DNA of 64,000 nucleotides from Rhodococcus sp. P1Y. GTDB taxonomy: Bacteria > Actinomycetota > Actinomycetes > Mycobacteriales > Mycobacteriaceae. Below are positions 16,362-25,410 of the stretch, piece by piece. The notes beneath the pieces were generated by a model. That model was not told the DNA's origin. It searched no databases and saw only the letters and a list, made by a program, of their open reading frames with translations. Location: assembly GCF_003641205.1 (NCBI RefSeq), contig NZ_CP032762.1:4588001-4652000 (forward strand), given 5' to 3'. The translations under genes were made by a program, and so were the position numbers. Numbering within the stretch: the first letter of the stretch is position 1; each line of letters begins with the position of its first letter.

Positions 16362-18464
16362 ATGACAACGATCGAGTCCGAGCTCGGCCCCCCCGACGGC
16401 CCCGACCAATCCGAAGCCGACGCTGCACGCGCCCGTAAAGAAGACATCGGCCGTGTAGTCGCGATGTTCGTACTTCCGTTCATCATGGTGTCGATGATGA
16501 TCACGGGTTACCTGGCAGCGATGCACGCCCCAGCGCCTCATGACATGCCGATTGCCGTCGCGGGCAACGCTCAGTTGGCCGAAGACTTCGCTCGGTCCCT
16601 GCAGAGCGACAACCCTGATGCAGTCGACGTGCGCATCGTTGCCGATGACGCCACCGCCCGCGAGCTAGTCCTCTCGCGTGAGGTCGCGGGCGCGGTGACA
16701 GTGCAGAACAGCGCAGCAAGCGTCTACACAGCCGGAGCTGCAGGTGCCTCGCAGGCGTCGTCTGTCAGCGAATTGGTCGTCCCCGAGGTCCTCGCGCAGA
16801 ATCTGGATCTCACGATCGAGGACCTCGCGGCGCTTCCGAACAACGACATGGCCGGACTGGCAGCAATGTTCATGACGACCGCTTTGATGTTGGCCGGCTA
16901 CATGCCGCTCAGCATCATGCTGAGCAATTCACCCGAGCTTTTACGCAAACGCAAGGTATTTCCGCTGCTGGCAGGCTGGTCCGCGCTCATAGCTGTTCTA
17001 GTGTGGTTCGTCGCAGGACCGGTTCTCGGCGCAGTCGAAGGGAACGCAGGCGTCATCCTCGGAATCAGTTGGCTCGCCGTGTTCGCGGTCGGATCCGTTC
17101 AGTTGTTTTTGACAAGGATCTTCGGGCCAATGGCCGTGCTGGTCGGCATGCTCTTATTGATGGTCCTTGGGGTACCCGCGTCCAACATGGGCATGTCGGT
17201 ATACATGATGCCGTCGCTTTACGGCTGGCTCCATAGCTTCCTTCCCGCTGCAGCGACGGGCGAGGCGCTGCGTTCGGTGCAGTACTTCGATGGTGACGGA
17301 GTTGGCATTCACATCTTCGTGCTCGCCATCGGGGCAGCGATCGCAATCGCACTGACGTTTTCGGTCGACGCGGTGAAGCGTCGACGCAACCCCGACAACA
17401 TCGACCCCGAGGTCACGCTCGAATCCCTGACTGCGGGCCCGCGACCCAAGAGCGACGCGGTGCGCTACCTCACGCTGGCGAGCTTCCCACTTGCGATGGT
17501 CGTATTGATGTTTTCGGTCATGCTCGGCGCCATGTATCAGCCTGCACCGCGCGACCTGCCGGTTGCGGTCGTCGCATCGACCACCGAGCAAGCGCAGCAG
17601 GCAGTCGACGGGCTCGAAGAAAACCTGGCGGGCATGTTCGATCTACGTGCTTACGATTCCGCAGATCGAGCGACAGACGACGTTCGCGACCGCACAGTCG
17701 TCGGCGCTTACGTATTGCCTTCGGAGACTTCACCGAACGCTGTTTTGGTCACCAGTGAGGCTGCCGGCGTCAGCCAAATGCAGGTCGTCGACTCGGTGTT
17801 CGGTGAAATAGCTTCTGGTCAGCAGGTTCCCCTGGTCATCCAGGACGTCACGCCGCTACCCGGATCCGACTCCATGGGCACCGTCACGCTGTACATGGCG
17901 ATGGGCTGGATTCTTGCCGGCTTCATGATAATCGTCGTCGGCAGCAGTGCGGCCCCGAAGGTGATGGGACTGAAGACGCTATTGCCCATTGTGGCTGGCT
18001 GGTCGGTCTTCATGTCGGCAGTCGTTTGGCTGATCGCCGATCCGATCGTCGGAGCAATCGACGGACACTTCCTACAGCTAATGTGCGCCGGAATAGTGGC
18101 AATATTCGCAACAGCAATGTTCACCACCGTTTTCGTACGCCTCCTTGGACTGCTTGCCGTCATCCCGGCGGTAGCAATCTTGATGTTCGTGGGCGTGCCC
18201 GCCTCGAACGGGGCGATGTCGATCTTCATGACTCCGAGCGTCTTTCAGTTCCTGCACGGAATATTGCCGATGCCCGCGGCCGTGGAAACGATCCGCTCAA
18301 TTCTGTACTTCGGCGGTGACACGGTGGGTGAGCACCTCATCGTGTTGGTGATCTGGGGCGTATTGTCTCTCGCCTGCGTTGTCACGATCGACGCCTTTCG
18401 CCGCAAAAAGAACTCCGACCGTCTGAATGGGCCGGTGGAATCCGACACGGTTTCCGTGCAGTAA
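16362..18464 (+). CDS. internally duplicated polytopic membrane protein (ABC-2/YhgE-like exporter permease)
   Basis: This 700-residue protein consists of two similar halves. Each starts with a membrane helix followed by an extracytoplasmic domain (first half: YLAAMHAPAPHDMPIAVAG; second half: MLGAMYQPAPRDLPVAVVA) and then about five more helices, giving roughly twelve in all. Matching phrases recur in each half, such as VGVPASN with MSIFMTPS and VLGVPASN with MSVYMMPS, and LRSVQYFDGD with IRSILYFGGD. The layout resembles ABC-2/YhgE-type permeases, but no ATPase gene is adjacent. AGGAG lies ahead of the ATG at 16362. It is probably a TetR-controlled export protein for a hydrophobic compound; this is inference. 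Confidence 0.75.
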   Translation: MTTIESELGPPDGPDQSEADAARARKEDIGRVVAMFVLPFIMVSMMITGYLAAMHAPAPHDMPIAVAGNAQLAEDFARSLQSDNPDAVDVRIVADDATARELVLSREVAGAVTVQNSAASVYTAGAAGASQASSVSELVVPEVLAQNLDLTIEDLAALPNNDMAGLAAMFMTTALMLAGYMPLSIMLSNSPELLRKRKVFPLLAGWSALIAVLVWFVAGPVLGAVEGNAGVILGISWLAVFAVGSVQLFLTRIFGPMAVLVGMLLLMVLGVPASNMGMSVYMMPSLYGWLHSFLPAAATGEALRSVQYFDGDGVGIHIFVLAIGAAIAIALTFSVDAVKRRRNPDNIDPEVTLESLTAGPRPKSDAVRYLTLASFPLAMVVLMFSVMLGAMYQPAPRDLPVAVVASTTEQAQQAVDGLEENLAGMFDLRAYDSADRATDDVRDRTVVGAYVLPSETSPNAVLVTSEAAGVSQMQVVDSVFGEIASGQQVPLVIQDVTPLPGSDSMGTVTLYMAMGWILAGFMIIVVGSSAAPKVMGLKTLLPIVAGWSVFMSAVVWLIADPIVGAIDGHFLQLMCAGIVAIFATAMFTTVFVRLLGLLAVIPAVAILMFVGVPASNGAMSIFMTPSVFQFLHGILPMPAAVETIRSILYFGGDTVGEHLIVLVIWGVLSLACVVTIDAFRRKKNSDRLNGPVESDTVSVQ

Positions 18465-18490
18465 GCGCCTTCGATCCCATGATCGAACTC

Positions 18491-18528
18491 CAGGGTTTCG
18501 CCGCCGCTTCGATGCGAACGAAGCCCTG
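18491..18528. terminator. weak hairpin between convergent genes
   Basis: A 10-bp stem with one G-T pair (CAGGGTTTCG with CGAAGCCCTG) and an 18-base loop lies between the exporter and folE stops. There is no clear T-run, so it is only a possible terminator. Confidence 0.35.
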
Positions 18529-18560
18529 CAGTTCGCCGGGTCGACGCCTAACCGGTCCCG

Positions 18561-19205
18561 CTATCGGCGGAGGATCAGACTCAGCGCCTCGGCCCGTGAT
18601 GCCGAGTTGGATTGCAGCGAACCACGAACCGCTGAAGTCATCGTGGTCGCACCAAGCTTCCTGATTCCACGCATCGCCATGCAGAGATGCTCGGCTTCGA
18701 TGACGACGATCACTCCGCTCGGGTCAAGCTTCCGCATCAACGCATCGGCTACCTGGCTTGTCAACCGTTCTTGAACCTGTGGGCGTTTCGAGTACAAATC
18801 GACCACGCGCGCGAGCTTGGAAAGTCCGGTGACCTTACCGCTGTCCCCTGGGATGTATCCGACATGAGCCCTTCCGTGGAACGACACCAAATGGTGCTCA
18901 CAGGTGGAAAACATCGGTATGTCACGGACCAGCACGAGCTCCTGATGACCCTCGTCGAAGGTTGTGTCCAGCACCGAGTCTGGATCTATGAGCAGACCCC
19001 CGAACTGCTCACGGTACGCACGTGCGACGCGGGCGGGAGTGGCTGCCAGCCCTTCTCGGTCCGGATCCTCGCCAACTGCGATCAACAACTCTCGGACTGC
19101 TGCCTCCGCCCTGGCCTGGTCGAAAGCATCGTCCGGCCTTGGCGACGGTCTCCCGCATTCCAACGCCTGACCAGTGTCGTTATGGTCGATCTCGCTGGCC
19201 GACAA
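18561..19205 (-). CDS. folE: GTP cyclohydrolase I, type IA
   Basis: This 214-residue enzyme converts GTP to 7,8-dihydroneopterin triphosphate. The zinc ligands are visible: C102 and H105 in FSTCEHH and the cysteine in EHLCMAMRG, plus [12 protein letters not shown] and [23 protein letters not shown]. It begins at a TTG with GAGGT six bases upstream. In actinobacteria the housekeeping folE normally sits with ftsH and folP. Here it stands alone between an exporter and an alcohol dehydrogenase, so it is probably a second copy. No pterin-dependent hydroxylase is visible in the window. Confidence 0.95.
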   Translation of the reverse strand: MSASEIDHNDTGQALECGRPSPRPDDAFDQARAEAAVRELLIAVGEDPDREGLAATPARVARAYREQFGGLLIDPDSVLDTTFDEGHQELVLVRDIPMFSTCEHHLVSFHGRAHVGYIPGDSGKVTGLSKLARVVDLYSKRPQVQERLTSQVADALMRKLDPSGVIVVIEAEHLCMAMRGIRKLGATTMTSAVRGSLQSNSASRAEALSLILRR

Positions 19206-19287
19206 TGCCTCACCTCTGCTCTACTCATCACGCCAACTCGACGTCGCGCACACGTTCGGCGTCTGACTTCTACTGCGTCCGAAGCAG

Positions 19288-19301
19288 TGAACTTACGTTC
19301 A
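19288..19301. promoter_or_regulatory. inverted repeat in the folE/ADH divergent region
   Basis: TGAAC-TTAC-GTTCA is a perfect 5-bp inverted repeat. The 9-mer GCAGTGAAC overlaps it and recurs 20 bp downstream (19284 and 19304). The position, between two divergent start codons 306 bp apart, suits an operator. Confidence 0.45.
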
Positions 19302-19511
19302 TTGCAGTGAACCATGCGCGAGCAACGGATCGGACGGCGGCCATACAACACATGCCGCGCTTGAAGGAGTGCCGCATGCGGGAGTCTCGAACTTCGTCGC
19401 CCCCCAGGGCATGGCCAGCTCAACCGACCGGATTCGACGATTCCATAGAATTCAAGCCCCGCCTATGCCATCCTGTCAATGATTGTAATATCGGTGGAGG
19501 GAGGAGTTCCG

Positions 19512-20633
19512 GTGAAGACCAAGGGAGCGTTGCTGTGGGGGCCCGGTACGCGGTCGGGTTGGAGCGTCGAAGACATCGAAATAGATGATCCGCGCGAGCG
19601 TGAAGTACTGGTTCGCCTGGCCGCGACCGGTATCTGCCATTCGGACGATCACGTCGACACCGGCGACATCCCCCTTGATTGGGCACCGATTCTGGGAGGC
19701 CATGAAGGTGCAGGCATCGTCGAGCAGGTCGGACCTGGAGTTACTGACGTCGAAGTTGGCGACCACGTCGTTTTCTCGTTTCTTCCCGCCTGCGGGAAAT
19801 GCGTGCCATGCGTAGCGGGTGAGCAGAATTTGTGCGACTTGGGCGCAGGAGTGCTCGGCGGTTTGACGCTCGACGGGTCCCATCGCGTTCATGCCCGCGG
19901 TGCAGGAGTCGGAGCGATGTGTTATTTGGGCACATTCAGTCCGTATGTCGTCGCTCCCCTGGATTCCGTAGTGAAGATCGACAAGTCCATTCCGCTCGAC
20001 AAGGCCGCGCTGGTCGGCTGCTGTGTTCCTACAGGGTGGGGATCTGCGGTGTACGCAGCCGAGACCCGCATCGGAGACACGGTCGTGGTCTTCGGCGTCG
20101 GCGGTGTCGGAATGAACGCTGTCCAGGGTGCCAAATTCGCTGGAGCTACACAGATCGTTGCCGTCGATCCTGTCTCTTTCAAGCGCGAGAAAGCGAAAGA
20201 ATTCGGTGCTACACACACGGCCGCGAGCGCCGAGGAAGCACTGACGCTCGTGGAAAGTATCACCCGGGGCCGGCTCGCAGATCGCGCAGTCATCACCGTT
20301 GGGGTCGGCGAGGGAAAATTGATACAGGGCATGCAGGCAGTGGTACGGAAAGGCGGCGTGATCGTCTGCACCTCGGCTGCGCCCGCGTTGCAGACCGAGA
20401 TCAGTCTGGACCTGTTAACCCTGACAATGTCGGGAAAACGTCTGCAAGGGGCGCTGTTCGGGTCTTGCGCGCCGCGCAACGACATCCCTATGCTCTTGGA
20501 TCTCTACATGCGTGGATTGCTGAAATTGGACGAGCTGGTGACGACCAAGTACTCCCTCGAAGAGATCAATCAGGCGATGGCCGATCTGCGCGATGGCAAG
20601 AACATTCGCGGTCTTATCGTCTTCGACCAGTAA
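19512..20633 (+). CDS. NDMA/mycothiol-type zinc alcohol dehydrogenase
   Basis: This 373-residue medium-chain zinc dehydrogenase is of the NDMA-dependent group (M. tuberculosis AdhD-like). Catalytic zinc residues are in GICHSDDH and GGHEGAG. The structural zinc lobe is CGKCVPC...NLC, and the cofactor fold is FGVGGVGMN. The start is GTG at 19512, giving the typical KTKGALLWGPG N-terminus, with GGAGGGAGGAG just upstream. Members hold a tightly bound NAD and oxidise primary alcohols. It likely turns a P450-made alcohol into the aldehyde used by the ALDH. It is followed by an SDR gene 99 bp downstream. Confidence 0.93.
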   Translation: MKTKGALLWGPGTRSGWSVEDIEIDDPREREVLVRLAATGICHSDDHVDTGDIPLDWAPILGGHEGAGIVEQVGPGVTDVEVGDHVVFSFLPACGKCVPCVAGEQNLCDLGAGVLGGLTLDGSHRVHARGAGVGAMCYLGTFSPYVVAPLDSVVKIDKSIPLDKAALVGCCVPTGWGSAVYAAETRIGDTVVVFGVGGVGMNAVQGAKFAGATQIVAVDPVSFKREKAKEFGATHTAASAEEALTLVESITRGRLADRAVITVGVGEGKLIQGMQAVVRKGGVIVCTSAAPALQTEISLDLLTLTMSGKRLQGALFGSCAPRNDIPMLLDLYMRGLLKLDELVTTKYSLEEINQAMADLRDGKNIRGLIVFDQ

Positions 20634-20648
20634 GCCGGAAATTGCCCG

Positions 20649-20668
20649 GCAACCAACCAAGTGGTTGC
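20649..20668. promoter_or_regulatory. inverted repeat upstream of the second SDR gene
   Basis: GCAACCA-N6-TGGTTGC is a perfect 7-bp inverted repeat in the gap between the alcohol dehydrogenase and SDR genes. Its size fits a TetR-type operator. It may instead be a short hairpin after the dehydrogenase gene. Confidence 0.5.
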
Positions 20669-20732
20669 ACTGTTCGACGAGCTTTGGACGTCGGACGCAA
20701 CCGTTTTTCAACCACTACAACGAAAGAAAACT

Positions 20733-21563
20733 TTGTCCGACAGACGATTTGACGGAGTAACCGCGGTGATGTCGGGCGGCAGCCGCGGCATTGGACTAGC
20801 GATTGCAACCGAACTCGCACGCGGCGGTGCGAATCTGGTGCTTCTGGCGAAAACCGATACGCCACACCCCCGACTGCCCGGCACCATTCATACAGCTGTG
20901 GCTGAGATCGAAGCTGCGGGAGGTCGTGCAGTGGGAGTCGTCGGCGACGTTCGCAACGACGAAGATGTCGTACGGGCGGCTCGCACTGCTGCCGACGAAT
21001 TCGGCGGGGTCGACATCTGCATCAACAACGCAAGTGTGCTCAACCTGTCGGCGACCGAAGAGCTGCCTCTCAAGCGATTCGATTTGATTCAACAAGTCAA
21101 TGTGCGCGGCACTTTTGCGTTGACACAAGCATGCTTGCCCTACTTGAAGAAGTCCACATCGGCACATATTCTCACGCTGTCTCCACCGCTGAACATGTCC
21201 GAGGAATGGCTGGGAAAACACCCGGGTTACACACTGGGAAAGTACGGAATGACGCTGTTGGCAATGGGCTTCGCGGCCGAATTCAAGGAGTCCGGCATCG
21301 CGAGCAACTGTCTGTGGCCGGAGACCACAATTGCTACCGCTGCGGTGAAGAACCTCCTCGGCGGCGAGGAGGGCACCGCGCATGCACGAAGTCCTCAGAT
21401 AATGGCCGATGCTGCAGCTGCAATTCTGTCCCATACTCCCGGCCACCGGTCCGGGCGAACACTCATCGACGTCGATGTGCTCGCGGAGGCCGGAACAACA
21501 GACCTCACACCGTACGGCGGCGTCGAACCACTCGACTACGACATCTTCGTCGACCCTCGCTGA
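20733..21563 (+). CDS. SDR oxidoreductase of the HSDL2/citronellol-dehydrogenase-like group
   Basis: This SDR of about 276 residues contains SGGSRGIG, INNAS, LSPPLNMS and the YTLGK pair. The phrase around HPGYTLGKYGMT is characteristic of HSDL2-like SDRs acting on lipidic or isoprenoid substrates. The most likely start is TTG 20733, giving SDRRFDGVTAVMSGG; the open frame begins at 20661 without a ribosome site. It lies between the alcohol dehydrogenase and a binding-protein gene and is probably part of that operon. Confidence 0.87.
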   Translation: MSDRRFDGVTAVMSGGSRGIGLAIATELARGGANLVLLAKTDTPHPRLPGTIHTAVAEIEAAGGRAVGVVGDVRNDEDVVRAARTAADEFGGVDICINNASVLNLSATEELPLKRFDLIQQVNVRGTFALTQACLPYLKKSTSAHILTLSPPLNMSEEWLGKHPGYTLGKYGMTLLAMGFAAEFKESGIASNCLWPETTIATAAVKNLLGGEEGTAHARSPQIMADAAAAILSHTPGHRSGRTLIDVDVLAEAGTTDLTPYGGVEPLDYDIFVDPR

Positions 21564-21617
21564 TCAACAGCTAGGGACTTCGAGCACGGTTTCAAATCCA
21601 TCCGAAAGAGGTTGATA

Positions 21618-23210
21618 GTGTCTCGACAGCAAACCCTCTGGCGCAGTCGCTTCGCGTCCGGCGCAATCGCCGTAACCAGCATCTTCGCGCTCGCGGCCAC
21701 GGGTTGTAGTAGTTCGATGCCTTCGGATGCCGAACCGGCTGCCGGCGCAACGGGCGACCCTGTTCCCGGAGGAGCGGCCGAAGTGATGCAAACCAGTGAG
21801 CCTAGGTCTCTCGACCCCGCCGTTCTCGGCAATACAACGTCTACCCAGGGCTTCCTGGGCAACGCGCTGTACGGCACCCTCTTGATCAACGACGTCGAGA
21901 CCACCGAGATCGAGGGCCAGATGGCCACCGACTTCGTCACCGACGACGGCGGCACGACCTTCACGTTGACACTCCAGCCGGACCTTACGTTCACCGATGG
22001 GACGCCGCTGGATGCAGAGGCGGTGAAGTTCAATTGGGATCGCCTCACCGACCGGACGCTCGGATCGTTGTCCATCGATCAAGCTTCTGCGGTTGCCGCG
22101 ACTGCGGTCATCGACGAGGTCACGTTGACGGCGACCCTGAAAGCGCCGAACCCGCATTTTGCTCAGGCTGTGGTCAATTCGTCGATGAACTGGATTGCTT
22201 CGCCGACCGCGCTGGCCCTCCCACCGGAAACGTTCAACGAGAATCCGGTGGGCGCAGGCCCCTTCACCCTGACCTCCTGGGCACGCCAGGACGTCATGGA
22301 GTTGGTCAAGAACCCGGACTTCTGGGATGCTCCGCGGCCGTATCTGGACAGCATTTCCTTGCGGACGTCCAATGATTCTCAGCAACGCGTCAATACGTTG
22401 ATCTCGGGGGGCGTGGACTTGGTCATGGACTCGAGCTGGACGAGCGTCGCGAAAGCAAAAGAAGCGGGCCTGGTCGCTGACTTGGTACCGGTGGGCGGGG
22501 GGCTATACCTGACGATGAATACCCGCGAGGCGCCCTTCGACGATATTCGGGCACGACAGGCAATTTCGATGGCTGTCGACCTGCAGTCGATGAACCTCGC
22601 GATGTACAACGGTGCCGGTACGGTACCGGAAACGCTGTTTCCCGAGGCCTCGCCATTCTTCACCGACACCGCCTTGACTACCCATGACCCTGAACGTGCA
22701 CAGGAGTTATTCGACGAGTTGGCCGCAGAGGGAAAGCCGGTCCAGTTCACTGCTACCGCTTTTTCGACACTGGAGAACAAAGCCAGTGCCGAGAATCTGC
22801 AAACGCAGTTGAGTGCTTTCGACAACGTCGACGTGCAGGTCGAGGTAGTCGACTTCCCCACCGGTTTCGCGAAGTTCGCTTCCTCGGACTTTCAGGTGAT
22901 GCCGTCGTCGGCGCACATCCAGGACCCCGATATGGCATTGTCACGTAGCTTCCAGAGCGGGTCTCCCAGGAATGAATCTGGAATCTCCGATCCCCAACTC
23001 GACGAAGCGTTGGCAACTGGTCGCTACGCCGAAACTGTCGAGGAACGTACCGCGGCATACGAGGTCGTGCAGGATCGCCTTGCCGAACTGCGTCCGGTCA
23101 TCTTCCTGACCCGTTCGGTCCTGGCTGTTTTGAGCAGTACGGACGTAGGCGGGATCCGGCAGTACGGCACAGGATCATTGCTGCCGGCGGAAATCTGGAT
23201 CAACGACTGA
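21618..23210 (+). CDS. family 5 extracellular solute-binding lipoprotein, paralogue
   Basis: This 530-residue lipoprotein has a signal peptide ending in the lipobox ATGC (about residue 30 of the GTG-started frame) and the family motif TSEPRSLDPAVLGN. GTG 21618 follows AAAGAGG by six bases. It closely resembles the protein at 1276-2856 over its whole length, including FTDGTPLDAEAVKFNW and GAGPFTLTSW. No permease or ATPase lies next to it. It ends the plus-strand run ADH-SDR-SBP. A LysR remnant lies convergently 35 bp downstream. Confidence 0.9.
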   Translation: MSRQQTLWRSRFASGAIAVTSIFALAATGCSSSMPSDAEPAAGATGDPVPGGAAEVMQTSEPRSLDPAVLGNTTSTQGFLGNALYGTLLINDVETTEIEGQMATDFVTDDGGTTFTLTLQPDLTFTDGTPLDAEAVKFNWDRLTDRTLGSLSIDQASAVAATAVIDEVTLTATLKAPNPHFAQAVVNSSMNWIASPTALALPPETFNENPVGAGPFTLTSWARQDVMELVKNPDFWDAPRPYLDSISLRTSNDSQQRVNTLISGGVDLVMDSSWTSVAKAKEAGLVADLVPVGGGLYLTMNTREAPFDDIRARQAISMAVDLQSMNLAMYNGAGTVPETLFPEASPFFTDTALTTHDPERAQELFDELAAEGKPVQFTATAFSTLENKASAENLQTQLSAFDNVDVQVEVVDFPTGFAKFASSDFQVMPSSAHIQDPDMALSRSFQSGSPRNESGISDPQLDEALATGRYAETVEERTAAYEVVQDRLAELRPVIFLTRSVLAVLSSTDVGGIRQYGTGSLLPAEIWIND

Positions 23211-23245
23211 CATCGCACGAAGAGCGGCGCCGACGACCGTGTCAT

Positions 23246-23521
23246 TCACAACGATGCCGACAGATGCGGGGCGTCCTTCACCACAGCACTCAACAATTCG
23301 TCCACCGCCCTCACGCGCGCGAGTCCGACCAGCTCGCGCGGCGCAGCAATCCAGAAAGTGCGATCGACCGAGAAGTGTTCCGGGAGCACTCTGATGAGAG
23401 TCGGGTCAGGCTCGCCGATGTAACTGGGCAACGGGGCTATACCGAGGCCGTGGCGCGCAGCGAGAAGGTGTCCCTTGATGAAGTTCGCCTGAATGCGCGC
23501 TTTGTCGTCGGGAGAATCGAG
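23246..23521 (-). pseudogene. LysR-family regulator, C-terminal remnant
   Basis: About 91 codons remain, covering the last part of a LysR effector domain: ANFIKGHLLAARHGLGIAPL then PSYIGEPDPTLIRVLPE and a typical LARVRAVDELL end. Upstream the frame runs into a TGA at 23522-23524 and no helix-turn-helix part can be found, so the 5' two thirds are missing. Its truncation marks a rearrangement point. Confidence 0.75.
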
Positions 23522-23524
23522 TCA

Positions 23525-24085
23525 GTACCAACCAGTTCTCTGTCGACGCGCACTAGAACACCCGAGCTTCTCTATCGACGCAGAACCGGCCAGAGCCTGC
23601 AGCCATACGGTCCGCCAATCCTGTGCCCGTGACGCGTGCAATCAACTGACGGAGGACACGTCATGCCCCCTACTGCCTTTCCGCCGTCCCGGCCACGGCC
23701 GCCAATGCGGTGTCGGGTGTGTGGGCTGCAGCACAGCCACACGGAGTGGGCTTTCACGGCTCACTCGACCGGCTCGCCCCCGAAGACCTCTGCCCGCCGC
23801 TGCGCCTCTGCGCTCCTGCGCGGCGTCGGCGCACCCATTGAAAACCACCGACTTCCGTGGGGTCTGCCCGCGCGGCTGGTCGCAGTGCGGTGTCAAGAAC
23901 ACCACCCTGTAGCGACCCGACGCCAGCGCACCGTGCATGACCCTGATCGTCGGCAGTGCGAAACGCCCACCCGCACAGGGCTTGGTGCTTCCCTCAGCGC
24001 ATCGCGTCGAACGTCGTGCACCCGATAACACGTTGCCGGGTGGTCGGTGGGGCCATACGGAACGGGCAAATTACCTCGAGCTGGC
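23525..24085. other. 560-bp stretch without a supportable gene
   Basis: Several overlapping open frames exist on both strands (for example 23636-24028 plus and 23642-24031 minus), but none has a recognisable domain or credible ribosome site. The composition is consistent with decayed DNA between the LysR remnant and the unknown gene fragments. Confidence 0.5.
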
Positions 24086-24089
24086 TGGT

Positions 24090-24602
24090 TCATCCTCCGT
24101 TTACCGGTTGGTTGTAGGTGTGTCCGTTGATGGTGGTGGTCATGGTGCCGGTGGCACGCATAACGTTGTCTCTCTTTGTCTGTCGGTCGAGGGTGAATCC
24201 CTCAGGGCTGGTTACAACAGTCCCGTCATAGAGACCGGAGATCGTCAAGTCGGCTTTCCATGTGATGTCCGACAGCGGCGAATCTTGATATATCTCAGCG
24301 CTTTGCGGGCCATTGATGATGAGTTCGCCGTCGTCGGTGAATTCGTCGAAGACAACGGAGATCGACATGGTGCGCGTGCCTTTGTCATTCGCCGTCACGG
24401 TGATATCAGCAACGCCACCCGCGGCTCCGTTCATGGTGTAAGTCCCGGCCGGAATGCTCGGGCGGGGCGGCATCGGTTGGCCGGGTGTGTAGTCGATGCC
24501 CCATTCCACGATCGTCGCCGGTTTTACGTCGACTGGATCCTTGGCGGTGAAGCCGTCGAATTTTGCCACGACGATTCGGGAGTTCGGCTCACCTGGAGAC
24601 AT
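24090..24602 (-). pseudogene. unrecognised gene fragment, probably exported beta-rich protein
   Basis: This readable stretch of 170 residues is unlike random frames. It is rich in Thr, Gly and Asp, with alternating beta-like segments such as RIVVAKFDGF and IPAGTYTMNG and no membrane helix. The frame continues a little upstream (PACGGENPLPCPQ) until a TGA, without a start codon having a ribosome site, so the 5' end appears lost. I do not recognise the family. It may be part of the same broken gene as 24714-25025. Confidence 0.4.
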
Positions 24603-24713
24603 CTGCGGGCAGGGAAGCGGATTCTCGCCGCCGCACGCTGGTGCCTGAACGATCTGTTCGGCTCACACGGCACCTGTTCCGTCCGCCAACCACGCCGGGG
24701 CGGCGGATGCGTT

Positions 24714-25025
24714 TCAGTTCAGGTCGTTGTCGTACGAGAGCTGCTGACTCTTCAGGGTGTCGGTGTCCACGAGGTAAGGCTGGAAGAAGCGGCGTTCGCT
24801 GTTGTTGCGCATGCCTGAGATGTAGCCCGCAAGCGGCAATTCGTCGATGATCGGTGGGATCCCGGGGGCGCCGGCGACAAAGTCGAGACGACCGGACCCC
24901 ATGGTATTGAGGGCCAGCATGTGCTTCCCGGCCGGCAAGGTCATTAGGGGGTCCACATAACCCGCATGGCGGGTGAGGGGGCGAGACTTTCCGTCGACCA
25001 GGTCCGTCGCTATTGCATCCCCCAA
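24714..25025 (-). pseudogene. unrecognised gene fragment upstream of the previous one
   Basis: This 103-codon stretch (LPAGKHMLALNTMGSGRLDF, then LPLAGYISGMRNNS) looks like real coding sequence. The only in-frame start is a TTG at 25025, and a TGA lies about 50 bases further upstream (around 25080). It is separated by 111 bp from the next fragment on the same strand. The family is unknown; it is probably a remnant. Confidence 0.35.
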
Positions 25026-25333
25026 CGGTCGGACGTGACAGGCCCGCTTGACCGACCGCGGATTTACTTCCTGCCTGCGTCAGCGAGACGGCGTTCGGCT
25101 GGTTTCGTAGGGCGCACGCCGTGCGTGATTGCTACCGTAGGCGTTGGCCGAGATCATGGCGAGTGCCGCGTGGGGCCCTGTGTGTAGATCTGGGCTTTGC
25201 AGCGGCGGAAGGTGCAAACAATCATCGGTCTCACCGACAGCGTGGGCGTCTTCGCAAGACTGGATTTGTGACATCGGTCCTGCGAAAGGGGTTGCGCGGC
25301 GATTAGCTAGTCGACAATAGACATTATGTAGGT

Positions 25334-25410
25334 TTGAGTGAGACTGCCGCTCTTGCAATGTCATTGACGGAACAATTGCGTAATGTTCTTATCACGGGAG
25401 CCACCTCCCC
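25334..25410 (+). pseudogene. possible N-terminal stub of an SDR cut by the insertion sequence
   Basis: From a TTG the frame reads a stretch ending TEQLRNVLITGAT, which resembles the first strand and TGA turn of an SDR. It is lost where the IS110-related sequence follows. This is only a weak resemblance over about 20 residues. Confidence 0.25.

Noticed and set aside
19288..19301. KstR-type steroid operator
   Set aside because: KstR sites have AAC-N2-GTT spacing; here the half sites are four bases apart, so the match is not credible.
23636..24031. Possible small genes on either strand
   Set aside because: There is no family resemblance, the frames overlap each other, and there is no ribosome site.
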